Below are positions 1-8,534 of a DNA stretch of 64,000 nt, piece by piece. Both the position numbers and the translations under genes were made by a program. The DNA is taken from contig JAFSPU010000007.1 in NCBI GenBank assembly GCA_017451265.1, forward strand, positions 1 to 64,000, in the 5' to 3' direction. Below the pieces are notes generated by a model. That model made no database searches. It had not been told where the DNA came from and saw only the letters and a list, made by a program, of their open reading frames with translations. This DNA comes from Clostridiales bacterium. Lineage in GTDB: Bacteria > Bacillota > Clostridia > Saccharofermentanales > Saccharofermentanaceae. How positions within the stretch are numbered: position 1 is the first letter of the stretch; every line of letters begins with the position of its first letter.

Positions 1-345
1 CATGCCGCCGTCTCTTATGAACTGTGCACGGCTGTTCTCCTCGAGGGTAACTATCTTGTGATCATCAAGTGCGATGGATGCAAGACTTGCTTCACCTGTG
101 CTTAAGGCATCACCGCTTGAGAATCTCATATTATCGACGATAGATTTCTCGTTGCCGTTGATATCCTCGAGAGTGACTATACCTTCCATACGAAGAAGTC
201 TCATCGTGGTGGCTCTTACACCGCTGTTAAGCATGATAATTACAACGACAGCCGCAATAACAACGACTGCGGGCACCGCTATAGTAAGTATCTTCTTAAA
301 CACGGGAAGGGATTTCCATTTAGTAGAGAGGCTGTTCGTGTTCAT
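1..345 (-). CDS. FecR-domain membrane-anchored protein (partial)
   Basis: The gene reads off the left edge of the window, so only the first 115 residues are visible. The start at 343-345 is preceded by AGGAG and a GGAA stretch. The protein has a short basic N-terminus, one membrane helix at about residues 18-40 (AVPAVVVIAAVVVIIML), and then an extracytoplasmic segment with the FecR-like pattern G-x-V, NGNEK, a 'GDALSTG' turn and 'IALDDHKIVTLEE'. FecR-like domains outside Gram-negative iron uptake are found in many anchored surface or signalling proteins whose ligand is unknown. The next gene upstream on the same strand is the lipoprotein at 496-2664, but a strong promoter lies between them, so this gene is probably transcribed separately. 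The FecR-like fold is moderately sure; the role is not known. Confidence 0.7.
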   Translation of the reverse strand, partial: MNTNSLSTKWKSLPVFKKILTIAVPAVVVIAAVVVIIMLNSGVRATTMRLLRMEGIVTLEDINGNEKSIVDNMRFSSGDALSTGEASLASIALDDHKIVTLEENSRAQFIRDGGM

Positions 346-393
346 AATACCGTTCCTTTTCTCCTAAGCAATTCATTATAGCTATCAGTTAAA

Positions 394-420
394 GGTGAGG
401 CAATGAACTTTACCCTCACC
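394..420 (-). other. Inverted repeat at the predicted transcript 5' end
   Basis: GGTGAGG at 394-400 and CCTCACC at 414-420 form a 7-bp perfect stem around a 13-nt loop. The repeat sits directly downstream of the TATAAT of the FecR-gene promoter, so it would be the first structure in the mRNA leader or a protein-binding operator. It has no following T-run, so it is not a standard intrinsic terminator. Confidence 0.5.
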
Positions 421-425
421 AAATG

Positions 426-454
426 ATTATACACATTTGTTAACGTCTGTTCAA
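426..454 (-). promoter_or_regulatory. Sigma-A-type promoter for the FecR-domain gene
   Basis: On the minus strand a TTGAAC -35 (449-454) and a perfect TATAAT -10 (426-431) are separated by 17 bp. Transcription would begin at about 418-420, immediately at the hairpin at 394-420. A second TATAAT-like hexamer lies closer to the gene, near 375-385. Confidence 0.75.
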
Positions 455-495
455 GATTTGTTTAAATTTTATTCACATTTTCTTTCCGACCCCTG

Positions 496-2664
496 TTATC
501 CGGGCATGACACCGAAGAAATAATCCGTTGTATATTCGTATGTTCCGTCATGTTCCGGATCGAATGTGTCCTGAAGTTCGTTGCTGGTATTCGGGTCAGG
601 ATCACTGTTCGGAAGATCTCCTTCATACTGATCATCAGCAGCATTAACCACGCTTATGCTGCAGTCAAAGTACTCATTGTTTCCGTAATTTGGCCAGTAA
701 GGGAAGAGGTCGTCTCCTTCAGCAAAATTATTAATGAGATCTCCCGATACATGGCAGTCATAGAACGATGTGGTTGATACATTGCCTGCCATGAGGTTAG
801 ATGAGCCTCCGTTGATCACGGCATCTTCGATGTTAAGTCCTATAACAGTGGCGAAGAATATGGATCCGAAGAATCCGTTATCCTGATAACGGTTCTGTAT
901 ATTCAGACCTGATATGGTATGTCCGTTGCCTGCGAAGATACCGCTGAACGGAACTTCCATACCGTAATACTCATCCATGCCCAGAGGTGCCCACTCATAT
1001 CCCGTAAGGTCGATGTCAGCCGTGAGATCTACCCAGATGCAGAATGCTGTATCAAACCCATCTCTCGGATAAGTGTTTACATAGTAGGTAAGTGAAGCGA
1101 GATCCTCTACACTGTCCACGACGAATACGCCGTTATGTGACTGCTCGATATATTCCATGTCGACCAGATCAAGGATATCTCCTGTATCTGAATTCCTTGC
1201 CCATGATGAATCTGCAGGATCGATATCGAAGTAGTTTTCCTCTGTCATCTGTTCCACTTCTTCCAGCTGTCCCAAGAAGTAATAGCCCGCATCACCGATA
1301 ACGGCAGAAGCCATTCCGTTCTCGTAAGTCGTATCAAGCTGTACGGGATCGATGAGCGTATTCTCATAAATGCAGTAGATATATGAATTCTCAGCAAGGT
1401 CACCGTCATACTGGAAGTAGATCACTGCCTCATCACAGCTGTGATCGATATGTATGTAGTAATAATCGGTATACGGATACGCTTCCCAGGTGTCCACATA
1501 ATCGGTAAAGTAAAGACTCTCTTCGCCTGTCAGGTGGACATAGTCATAAGGCCATTCATTCTCATAAATATTGATCGACACATATCCCTCAGGGAACTCC
1601 ACACGGTACTCGGACAGTTCTCCGGGATCGCTGTTAAGAACTTCCTGACGGCTGATCATCATGGAAGCATAAGGTGATTTCATATCGATGAGGTAAACGG
1701 TATCATCGGTTATTGAATCAGTGTACTGTTCGAAGACCTCATTGCCGATAAAGACTCCGGACATGTCATCATACTGAATGAATTCTCCTCGATCGCAGTG
1801 AATCTGGGCAAGGTATTCACTTGAAACTAAAGTCGGGATGCTTTCATCTATTGGTGTGCGTTCTCCCGTGAGAGGATCTTCACTGAAGAATTCATTGGAT
1901 TTGCCGGTATAGTCAAGAATCTCCAGACTCTCGAATGCCGCATCATAATAGAGCCATCTGTGAGGGTAATCGATCTCAGCTGTAGTAGCGTATCCTACCT
2001 GGCCGTCCATGGAGATGATCACATCGTCGCCTGACATCCAGAATATCATCTCTGATTCTTCTGAGCCTGTTCCGTATCCATGTAAGATAGATGCGCCCGT
2101 AAACTCGATATCAACAGTTTCACCCTGTCCGTAGATCGAACCTGCTGTAGCCTGTGTCAGATCGTTATTGAATTCCAGATAACCTCCGAGTACTGCCAGG
2201 GTCAGAGTATTGCCGGCCAGGCGGTCCCTGATGATGTCGGATACTTCCTGACCTTCATCGGAATCGATGCTGTAGGCCTCAGTTCCGAATGCATACAGCT
2301 TGCCGTCTGAATAAACTGCATTGACTGTTATCGTATCGCTGGAAGGAAGTGCCCATATGCTGTTAGGTGTTACTGAACCTTCTGCAGGGCTTACCGTGAA
2401 GCTGTCATCATCTATGCTGATAATATCGTATAAAGCTCCGTAGTGATCTGTGAAGGTATTATCGTCGAAGTCGAATCTGCATAAGAATCCCTCTTCATCT
2501 ACCCATAAGCCCTCAAGTATATCTTCGGTAAGAGGCTCTGCGCTGATCTCTTCATTAGCTTCTGTCTCATCTGAAACAGAAGTCTCATCCGTCTTTAATG
2601 TGCTGCATGAGCAAAGCAGGATAGATGCAGCTGTCAGTGCACATAGAAGTCTGGCTTTTCTCAT
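496..2664 (-). CDS. Large surface lipoprotein with C-terminal GLUG-type repeat region
   Basis: This 722-residue protein starts with a lipoprotein signal peptide (MRKARLL, a hydrophobic core, lipobox LCSC with the modified Cys near residue 20), so it should be anchored to the outer face of the membrane. Most of the chain is acidic and rich in Tyr, Asp and Ser with no domain I can name. From about residue 570 it carries the pattern 'DLTGYEWAPLG', 'FSGIFAGNGHTISGL', 'GFFG', 'VIGLNIEDA', which is typical of GLUG-type beta-helix surface proteins. The start is supported by GGGAG about 8 nt upstream of the ATG. It diverges from the HAD gene at 2723 and is probably monocistronic. The substrate is unknown; adhesion or glycan binding is an inference. 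Confidence 0.75.
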   Translation of the reverse strand: MRKARLLCALTAASILLCSCSTLKTDETSVSDETEANEEISAEPLTEDILEGLWVDEEGFLCRFDFDDNTFTDHYGALYDIISIDDDSFTVSPAEGSVTPNSIWALPSSDTITVNAVYSDGKLYAFGTEAYSIDSDEGQEVSDIIRDRLAGNTLTLAVLGGYLEFNNDLTQATAGSIYGQGETVDIEFTGASILHGYGTGSEESEMIFWMSGDDVIISMDGQVGYATTAEIDYPHRWLYYDAAFESLEILDYTGKSNEFFSEDPLTGERTPIDESIPTLVSSEYLAQIHCDRGEFIQYDDMSGVFIGNEVFEQYTDSITDDTVYLIDMKSPYASMMISRQEVLNSDPGELSEYRVEFPEGYVSINIYENEWPYDYVHLTGEESLYFTDYVDTWEAYPYTDYYYIHIDHSCDEAVIYFQYDGDLAENSYIYCIYENTLIDPVQLDTTYENGMASAVIGDAGYYFLGQLEEVEQMTEENYFDIDPADSSWARNSDTGDILDLVDMEYIEQSHNGVFVVDSVEDLASLTYYVNTYPRDGFDTAFCIWVDLTADIDLTGYEWAPLGMDEYYGMEVPFSGIFAGNGHTISGLNIQNRYQDNGFFGSIFFATVIGLNIEDAVINGGSSNLMAGNVSTTSFYDCHVSGDLINNFAEGDDLFPYWPNYGNNEYFDCSISVVNAADDQYEGDLPNSDPDPNTSNELQDTFDPEHDGTYEYTTDYFFGVMPG

Positions 2665-2694
2665 AACTAATCTCCCTTATTACATGTTAAAATG

Positions 2695-2723
2695 ATTTTA
2701 TCACCTTAAGGGCAGGTTACCAA
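2695..2723 (-). promoter_or_regulatory. Promoter for the GLUG lipoprotein gene
   Basis: The minus strand shows TTGGTA (2718-2723), a 17-bp spacer and TAAAAT (2695-2700), followed by a short leader with GGGAG. The -35 overlaps the first base of the start codon of the divergent HAD gene. Confidence 0.6.
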
Positions 2724-3229
2724 TGACAGATAAGATCTATTTGGATATGGACGGAGTCCTTGCCGATTTCGACGGGGCTGCCAGGGAGTTCTGCGGACTG
2801 GCGCAGCTTCAGCCCGGTTACAAGATGACGAAAGAAGAGGATGACCTCATGTGGGCAAAGCTTAAAGAGGTCCCTCATTTTTACGACCGTCTGGAGCCTA
2901 TGGAGGGTGCTGTGGAAATGTTCAGAAAGATTACTGAACGCTTTCCCGGAAAAGTCGAGATCCTAACGGGGATCCCGAAGCCTAAAAGAGGGTTAACGAC
3001 TGCGGGCGAGGACAAGATTAACTGGGCGCACCGTTATCTTTCTCCTGACCTTCAAGTGAACATCGTCTACCGCGAACAGAAGAAGGATTTCTGCCTTGGA
3101 CCTGCAAGCATCCTGATCGATGACCGTGAGGATAATATCGAACTTTGGAGAAGTGCGGGTGGGACCGGGATCGTTCATGTAAGTCCGGAAAAAACGCTGG
3201 AAGAATTATTCGGACTTGAAGGCTGTTAA
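2723..3229 (+). CDS. HAD-superfamily 5'(3')-deoxyribonucleotidase-like protein
   Basis: The 168-residue protein begins with the HAD motif I 'YLDMDGVLADFDG', in which the first Asp is the expected nucleophile and the second the acid/base. It ends with a motif IV-like 'ILIDDREDNIELW'. The length and the DMDGVLADF signature fit the NT5C-like family (pfam06941) that dephosphorylates deoxynucleoside monophosphates, but other small-molecule phosphatases of this family are possible. GGCAGG upstream of the ATG may serve as the ribosome binding site. A TATAAT at 3246-3251 just after this gene probably starts the next one. Further nucleotide-pool enzymes (dgt and a yfbR-like gene) lie elsewhere in the window but are not linked. 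Confidence 0.75.
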   Translation: MTDKIYLDMDGVLADFDGAAREFCGLAQLQPGYKMTKEEDDLMWAKLKEVPHFYDRLEPMEGAVEMFRKITERFPGKVEILTGIPKPKRGLTTAGEDKINWAHRYLSPDLQVNIVYREQKKDFCLGPASILIDDREDNIELWRSAGGTGIVHVSPEKTLEELFGLEGC

Positions 3230-3284
3230 TTAGTGAGTTTAACCGTATAATATTATTAGTTCTTTACATTAAGGAGCAGGGGAT

Positions 3285-3824
3285 ATGTCGTTTACATTCG
3301 GTGAGATCAAGCCTTATCTTGCACGTGATATGAAGTTATCCGTCAAGATGCTCAAGGGCGGCTACACAGACTATTTCATGGTATCTGATATTCCGCAGGG
3401 TAAGTACGACGACATGATCATTTACAGTCTCGCAGGTATCAAGTACATTGAGTTCCCCGAGTTAGGTGAGTATGTCTCGCCGGATTCTCCCGAGCTTTCC
3501 TGGATGGAGCCTAAACTGGACTTCGGATACGAGATCACACTGTGTGATCAGATCCCCGATTACGATGACCGTGATCACACTAGAACTAATACCGAGCATA
3601 TCATCCTTAAGGATCTAAGAAGCGTTCTTCCTCTGTTTGGTCACTGTGCGGTCAATTGTATCGGTGAGGGAAAAGAAGCCTTCAGATCTCCCGCTGATAT
3701 ACCTTCGACTTTCGATAATAAATTCCTGTTCGGCCTCGGCATGGAGCCGGATAAGACTGATATTACTGCCGGCGTCTATGAGAAGCGATTCGTCATAGTA
3801 CTCGCCAACAGACCAAAATCCTAA
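3285..3824 (+). CDS. Conserved-looking cytoplasmic protein of unknown function
   Basis: A 179-residue soluble protein with no signal peptide or membrane helix. It is rich in Asp, Tyr and Pro, and I do not recognise a domain. The start is supported by AAGGAGCAGGGG directly upstream, and a TATAAT at 3246-3251 offers a promoter. It ends 19 bases before the zinc-ribbon membrane protein at 3844, which has its own AAGGAGC site, so the two are probably co-transcribed. Codon use looks like that of its neighbours. No function is proposed. Confidence 0.7.
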   Translation: MSFTFGEIKPYLARDMKLSVKMLKGGYTDYFMVSDIPQGKYDDMIIYSLAGIKYIEFPELGEYVSPDSPELSWMEPKLDFGYEITLCDQIPDYDDRDHTRTNTEHIILKDLRSVLPLFGHCAVNCIGEGKEAFRSPADIPSTFDNKFLFGLGMEPDKTDITAGVYEKRFVIVLANRPKS

Positions 3825-3843
3825 AGCGCATTAAGGAGCAAGC

Positions 3844-4959
3844 ATGGCTGATACGATCAAGTGCCCGCATTGCGCTGCCAATCTTAAGTTCGAGGCAGGA
3901 GCCCAGAAGCTTCAGTGCCCGTTCTGCGGCAGTGTATTCGGAATAGATGAGATTGAGTCAAAAGTTGAAGAACTTACGTCAGAAAGCAAACCCGTAACTG
4001 AACCCGCAGAAGGTGAACAGGCACCGCAGGAGAAACGTGACCTGGAGCACCTGGAAGCCATCGAGGATGCCGCAGAGCATTCTTCGGATAATGTCGAATT
4101 TGTATGCAACTCATGCGGTGGAAAGATCCTCTCCGATTCTTCGACGTCCGCTTCATTCTGTCCGTTCTGCGGTTCGCCCGCGCTGATCGGCCAGAGACTT
4201 AACGGCCGGTTTGAGCCCAAGTACATCATCCCGTTCAAGTACAACCGCGAGAAGGCGGAGGCCGCTTTTATCAAGTGGTGCCATGGCGGAAAGTACACTC
4301 CGGTCAAGTTCGTGTCTAAAGAGAATATCGCCAAGCTCACGGGCCTTTATGTTCCGTTCTGGCTTTTCAATGTGGAAGGTGATGCCCACCTTACCGGTAC
4401 CGCAACTACTTCAAGATCCAGCGGCAACTATACCATCATCACAGATTACAGTTTCGGCCTGAACGGCAATGTAAAGTGGAACCGTATTCCTCTTGACGGC
4501 GAGACCAGGATCAACGACGAACTCATGGAGGCCATCGAGCCTTATAACTACAAGGAGCTTGTTCCTTACGATTACAAGTACCTGCCGGGTTTCTTTGCTG
4601 ACCGCTTCGATCAGTCTGAGGAAGACCTGCGCAAGCGTGCTGCCGACAGAGCCAGAGAGTACCTCGACGCCGACATCAGGCAGCTTCTTAAAAAGTACGA
4701 CAGCCACAAGTTCACTGCCAACACCACGAAATACCATGACATCACCGCAGAGTACGCGCTCCTGCCGGTGTGGTTCATGCAGTACAAGTACCTCGGAAAG
4801 TCTTACTATTTCGCAATGAACGGGCAGACCGGTGAGGTCGCGGGTAAGGCTCCCGTGAGCAAGGTCAAGCAGACGATGTTCTTCTCGGTTACGCTCGCCA
4901 TCGTGGCAGTAATCGCGAGGTTTATCACAGGTCTTGTTATGGGAGGTTTCGTAGGATGA
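3844..4959 (+). CDS. Double zinc-ribbon, C-terminally membrane-anchored protein
   Basis: The protein has 371 residues. It carries a first zinc ribbon at C7/C10 and C25/C28, an acidic Glu/Pro-rich linker, and a second ribbon at C88/C91 and C106/C109. A globular segment with many aromatic residues (about 120-335) follows, and one membrane helix lies at the extreme C-terminus. Proteins of this layout are usually annotated 'TFIIB-type zinc ribbon-containing'; the similarity is confined to the metal knuckles and does not imply transcription initiation. The stop overlaps the start of the TPM-domain gene by four bases (ATGA), so the two are translationally coupled and probably act together at the membrane. 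The biochemical role is unknown. Confidence 0.75.
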   Translation: MADTIKCPHCAANLKFEAGAQKLQCPFCGSVFGIDEIESKVEELTSESKPVTEPAEGEQAPQEKRDLEHLEAIEDAAEHSSDNVEFVCNSCGGKILSDSSTSASFCPFCGSPALIGQRLNGRFEPKYIIPFKYNREKAEAAFIKWCHGGKYTPVKFVSKENIAKLTGLYVPFWLFNVEGDAHLTGTATTSRSSGNYTIITDYSFGLNGNVKWNRIPLDGETRINDELMEAIEPYNYKELVPYDYKYLPGFFADRFDQSEEDLRKRAADRAREYLDADIRQLLKKYDSHKFTANTTKYHDITAEYALLPVWFMQYKYLGKSYYFAMNGQTGEVAGKAPVSKVKQTMFFSVTLAIVAVIARFITGLVMGGFVG

Positions 4960-5792
4960 GTACTTCCAAGAAAAACAATAACAAGATCAGTCTTTTCGGT
5001 GAGATGAGCATGATGTCGGTGACGGCATCCATCCTGCTTATCTTACTTGTAGTGGCTTGCGTGGCATTCTATATTTTCATGTCATCATCGCCGAAGAAAA
5101 AAGTGCGTGTTGATGACGACGCACAGATCTTCACTTCCTCTGAGGAAAGAGAACTGCAGGAGCTTGCCGAAGATCTTTCTGAGGATAAGGACATCAACGT
5201 CATTATCGTGACCACACGAGATAAGGGCAGGGGATACAGCAACAGCGATGAGGACTGTGCCAGATACGCCGGTGACTACTATGCCGACGCATGCATTAAG
5301 ACCAGCCTGGTGAATAACTCGGGTATATGTATCTTCATCGACCTGACTATCGACGAGCCCGGACAGAGATTCTTCTGGATATATACATACGGTACCGCTT
5401 ACTTTGCCATCGATGACGATGAGTGCACAGCGCTTTTCCAGTCGCAGAGAAGCCGCCTTTCCGAGGGCGATTACTACGGTGCACTGACACGTATCTTCGA
5501 TGACCTCGAGGACTACGACTATGAGTCGGTCGCTCCAATGACTTTCTTCTGCCTGATAATTCCGGCGATCCTCTCGCTGTTCATCACCTGGGTAGCCACA
5601 TCGCCGAAGGGACTTGATAAGAAGCCCGCTTCCAAGAACTATATGATACCCTGTGAGGGACTTAAGCTCAGCGACAAGGTGACCAAGACCAGAAAGATCA
5701 GACATGAGTCTTCATCCGGCGGCGGTTATTCAGGAGGCGGTTTCTCCGGCGGTGGCGGCGGTCATTCAGGAGGCGGCGGAGGCCGTTTCTGA
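4956..5792 (+). CDS. TPM-domain (YgcG-like) membrane protein with Gly-rich tail
   Basis: The 278-residue protein has an N-terminal membrane helix (about residues 18-42), then a TPM domain. The domain begins with 'VDDDAQIFTSSEE' and includes the 'INVIIVTT' strand and the 'YAGDYYAD' helix. A second membrane helix follows at about 198-218. The C-terminus is a cytoplasmic-type tail ending in repeated SGGGG/FSGGGGG units (about 5717-5790). Gly-rich tails of this kind are typical of the YgcG/TPM family, which has been linked to photosystem repair in plants and is mostly uncharacterised in bacteria. The ATGA overlap with the zinc-ribbon gene and a GGAGG upstream support the start. I infer a membrane-quality or envelope role; it is not shown. 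Confidence 0.8.
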   Translation: MSTSKKNNNKISLFGEMSMMSVTASILLILLVVACVAFYIFMSSSPKKKVRVDDDAQIFTSSEERELQELAEDLSEDKDINVIIVTTRDKGRGYSNSDEDCARYAGDYYADACIKTSLVNNSGICIFIDLTIDEPGQRFFWIYTYGTAYFAIDDDECTALFQSQRSRLSEGDYYGALTRIFDDLEDYDYESVAPMTFFCLIIPAILSLFITWVATSPKGLDKKPASKNYMIPCEGLKLSDKVTKTRKIRHESSSGGGYSGGGFSGGGGGHSGGGGGRF

Positions 5793-5807
5793 TCGTGAGG
5801 TGTAATA

Positions 5808-6986
5808 GTGTTAGGTAAGATATTTTTAGTTGTTTATCTGATCGCTCAGGTCGGCATAGCTTTGGTGACTGAGTATGTCTGGAACCGCAATGAGCTGATC
5901 CGCAAGATCGGAAAGAAGACGCGTGTCGTCAGAATAATTATCTATACGGTGCTTGCGGTCATACCGATGCTCGGAGCATATCTTCCGAGGTCTGCGTTAA
6001 AATACTACTGTCTCGGAATCGGCAATATATGGTTTGCGTTTTTCATGTACTATGCTCCGCTGGTGCTGATACTATCTTTGATCGCTGTCATCATCGCAAA
6101 GGTAAGAGGTAAGAAGAGATCCCGCCTGGTGGGCTTCTCCTTGTTCGCAGCTTTTATCCCTGCGCTGATAGGTTCTGCATACGGCCTATATCACGGACAG
6201 CAGATCAAGGTCGTTAATGAGCATATCTCCATCGAAGCGGCTGACAGTGATCTGGAGGACTTAAGAGTCGTTCTTATCGCGGATCTGCATATCAGTGTTA
6301 ATTCCCGTCCGGAACTGACCAGAAGAATGGTCGAGCTTGTTAACGAGCAGGATCCTGATCTGATACTCGTGGCGGGCGATATCTTTACAAGCAACATGGG
6401 TATGACACATCCCGAGCTTTATACCGATGCTTTAAGTCAGATGCATTCGACTTACGGAGTGTATGCAGTCGGAGGCAACCATGATGTCGATGAGAACCTT
6501 TTCGGAGGCTTCTCCGTGTCTCCTATATCGGAGGCTTTCCGTACGCAGGAGATGGATGATTTCCTTGACGCTGCCGGGTTCACGATGCTGTACGATGAAG
6601 GCGTGACGATTGCGGACGGACGCATTACGCTTCTTGGCCGACTCGATGAACGTAAAGCCGGTGACGGAACTTCCGACAGACTGAGTGTGGAAGATCTTAT
6701 TTCCGGAGTTGATCAGAATACACCGATACTTGTTATAGAGCATGAGCCGGTGGAGATGGATGAGCTGTCTGCAGCAGGTGTTGATGCCGTGTTCTGCGGA
6801 CATACTCATAACGGTCAGATATTCCCGGGTAATGTTATCGTGCCAATATTTAATGAGTACTGTTACGGTATCGAGGATGTTAACGGAATGTATGCGATAG
6901 TAACTGCCGGTGCAGGCTATTACGGACCTCCGATGAGAGTCGGTACAGATAATGAAGTTATGGTAATAGATATCTCATTTAACTAA
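5808..6986 (+). CDS. Membrane-anchored metallophosphoesterase (YkuE/YaeI-like)
   Basis: The start is a GTG at 5808 with GAGGTG just upstream. The first ~130 residues hold four hydrophobic helices. The remainder is a calcineurin-type metallophosphoesterase with all motifs visible: 'DLHIS', 'VAGDIF', 'GGNHDVDE', 'EHEP' and 'GHTHNGQ'. Related enzymes hydrolyse phosphoester substrates such as lipid-linked pyrophosphates (the YkuE/YaeI/LpxH group), and the membrane helices suggest a membrane-located substrate, but the exact one cannot be read from the sequence. It follows the TPM gene by 15 bases and precedes the next membrane protein by 12, so it is within an operon. Confidence 0.85.
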   Translation: MLGKIFLVVYLIAQVGIALVTEYVWNRNELIRKIGKKTRVVRIIIYTVLAVIPMLGAYLPRSALKYYCLGIGNIWFAFFMYYAPLVLILSLIAVIIAKVRGKKRSRLVGFSLFAAFIPALIGSAYGLYHGQQIKVVNEHISIEAADSDLEDLRVVLIADLHISVNSRPELTRRMVELVNEQDPDLILVAGDIFTSNMGMTHPELYTDALSQMHSTYGVYAVGGNHDVDENLFGGFSVSPISEAFRTQEMDDFLDAAGFTMLYDEGVTIADGRITLLGRLDERKAGDGTSDRLSVEDLISGVDQNTPILVIEHEPVEMDELSAAGVDAVFCGHTHNGQIFPGNVIVPIFNEYCYGIEDVNGMYAIVTAGAGYYGPPMRVGTDNEVMVIDISFN

Positions 6987-6998
6987 GGGGAAGGATTA

Positions 6999-8534
6999 AT
7001 GGATTCGGTTAACTGGAGTATTAAGCGCTTTTGGAAAGACTCGTTTAAGGCGGTCTTTGGAAGTGGCCTTAAGGCTTATGTCGTATTGGTAGGCGTAATA
7101 TTCATATTCTCATTTCTGGGTATTGCCAATAACTCGGCAACCGCGGATATTTATTCCGTGGACCTGTATATGATGACCGGTTGGGTGGATCCGGAGATTG
7201 TCGATGAAGTAGTTGATTATGCACGCGGTCTTAAAGTGGTTCAGATGCTCCCCGATGACATGGCGGAAGGATTCCTGATCCCGGTAATACGCGGTATTGC
7301 GGAAGATAACAGCAGGATCCTGTCGCTTCTTGAGACAAATAGAGCATATGTGCAGAGAAACCAGGGTGAAGTATTTGTCATTATCATCATACTTACTGTA
7401 ATAGGATCCGCCATACTCTTTTTTATTAAAGAGGCGTTCTCGATAGGACTGTTCCGTTTTATCACGGAACGAATGTATCACAAGGATACGAAGATCAAGA
7501 GAATACTGGCACCCCTTTCGAAAAAAAGATTCGGACATATATGCCTTGTTATGGCAATCTATGACTTTGTAATGCTGCTTTGGACGTTGACGATCATCGG
7601 AGGCGTTATTAAGTACTTTGAGTACTACTTTGTGCCGTATATTATCGCTGAGAATCCGGATGTAACCTGGAAAGAAGCGAAGAAGATGTCGTCAGATATG
7701 ACGCGCGGATATAAATTCAAAATGTTCCTTATGCTCCTTACCTGCAATCTGTTTGGAGTTATCACATTCATTCCTTTCGTTCCGCTGTTTATACTTACTC
7801 CGGTTCTATCTGCATGCGATGCCCATATGTATTTGGCTCTTCGTAAGCGTCAGGATATAGACCGTTCGCTGTTCATCGAGAAAGGCTATGATGACCCGCA
7901 AGAGGAGTATGTGCTTGAGGACTTTGCCATCACAGGCTCGTCGTTTAACAAGGCTGATAAGTATAAGTTTACTGACTTCGTCGCCATGTTCTTCCTGTTC
8001 TGTTTTGTCGGCTGGGTCTGGGAGGTTGCGCTGCACCTGGTAAGAGATCACGAGCTTCATAACCGAGGATTTATGTACGGCCCGTGGCTTCCGATATACG
8101 GTTTCGGCGGAGCACTGATCATCATCTTCTTAAGCAGGTTTAAAGGCAATAAGCCGAAACTGTTTGTCCTTACCATGGTCCTGTGCGGAATCCTTGAGTA
8201 TATTACGAGCTTCCTTCTGGAATTCATCAATAATTCCTCTTACTGGAACTACGATGAGATGTTCCTGAACCTTAATGGCAGAGTGTGTCTGGCAGGTCTT
8301 CTTGCCTTCGCTGTCGGAGGCTTCGTCGGCGTCTATCTTCTCGGCCCCATGATCAAGAGCTTTTTAAGGAAGCTCGGCCAGAAGAAGACTTATATACTCT
8401 GCGGTGTTCTGGGAGCATTATTCGCGCTCGATCTTATCTGCTGCCTTGTATTCGGTCCCAATTCGGGTAAGGGTGTAGGGCAGAAGTATGATGATACAAA
8501 TGAGACTGTGATCGAGTCAGTGCAGGCGGAGTGA
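6999..8534 (+). CDS. DUF975-like / CmpB-like (pfam06541) membrane fusion protein
   Basis: The 511-residue integral membrane protein appears to be a fusion. Residues 1 to about 285 resemble DUF975-type proteins: several helices, an amphipathic 'FIKEAFSIGLFRFITERMY' segment and a 'PDVTWKEAKKMSSDMTRGYK' loop. Residues about 325-475 match the putative ABC-transporter permease family pfam06541 with the hallmark 'FVGWVWEVA', 'NRGFMYGPWLPIYGFGG' and 'GILEYITSFLLE'. No ABC ATPase is adjacent, so transport is unproven. GGGGAAGG precedes the ATG. The stop codon abuts, with no intervening base, the stop codon of the convergent MFS gene. Confidence 0.75.
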   Translation: MDSVNWSIKRFWKDSFKAVFGSGLKAYVVLVGVIFIFSFLGIANNSATADIYSVDLYMMTGWVDPEIVDEVVDYARGLKVVQMLPDDMAEGFLIPVIRGIAEDNSRILSLLETNRAYVQRNQGEVFVIIIILTVIGSAILFFIKEAFSIGLFRFITERMYHKDTKIKRILAPLSKKRFGHICLVMAIYDFVMLLWTLTIIGGVIKYFEYYFVPYIIAENPDVTWKEAKKMSSDMTRGYKFKMFLMLLTCNLFGVITFIPFVPLFILTPVLSACDAHMYLALRKRQDIDRSLFIEKGYDDPQEEYVLEDFAITGSSFNKADKYKFTDFVAMFFLFCFVGWVWEVALHLVRDHELHNRGFMYGPWLPIYGFGGALIIIFLSRFKGNKPKLFVLTMVLCGILEYITSFLLEFINNSSYWNYDEMFLNLNGRVCLAGLLAFAVGGFVGVYLLGPMIKSFLRKLGQKKTYILCGVLGALFALDLICCLVFGPNSGKGVGQKYDDTNETVIESVQAE

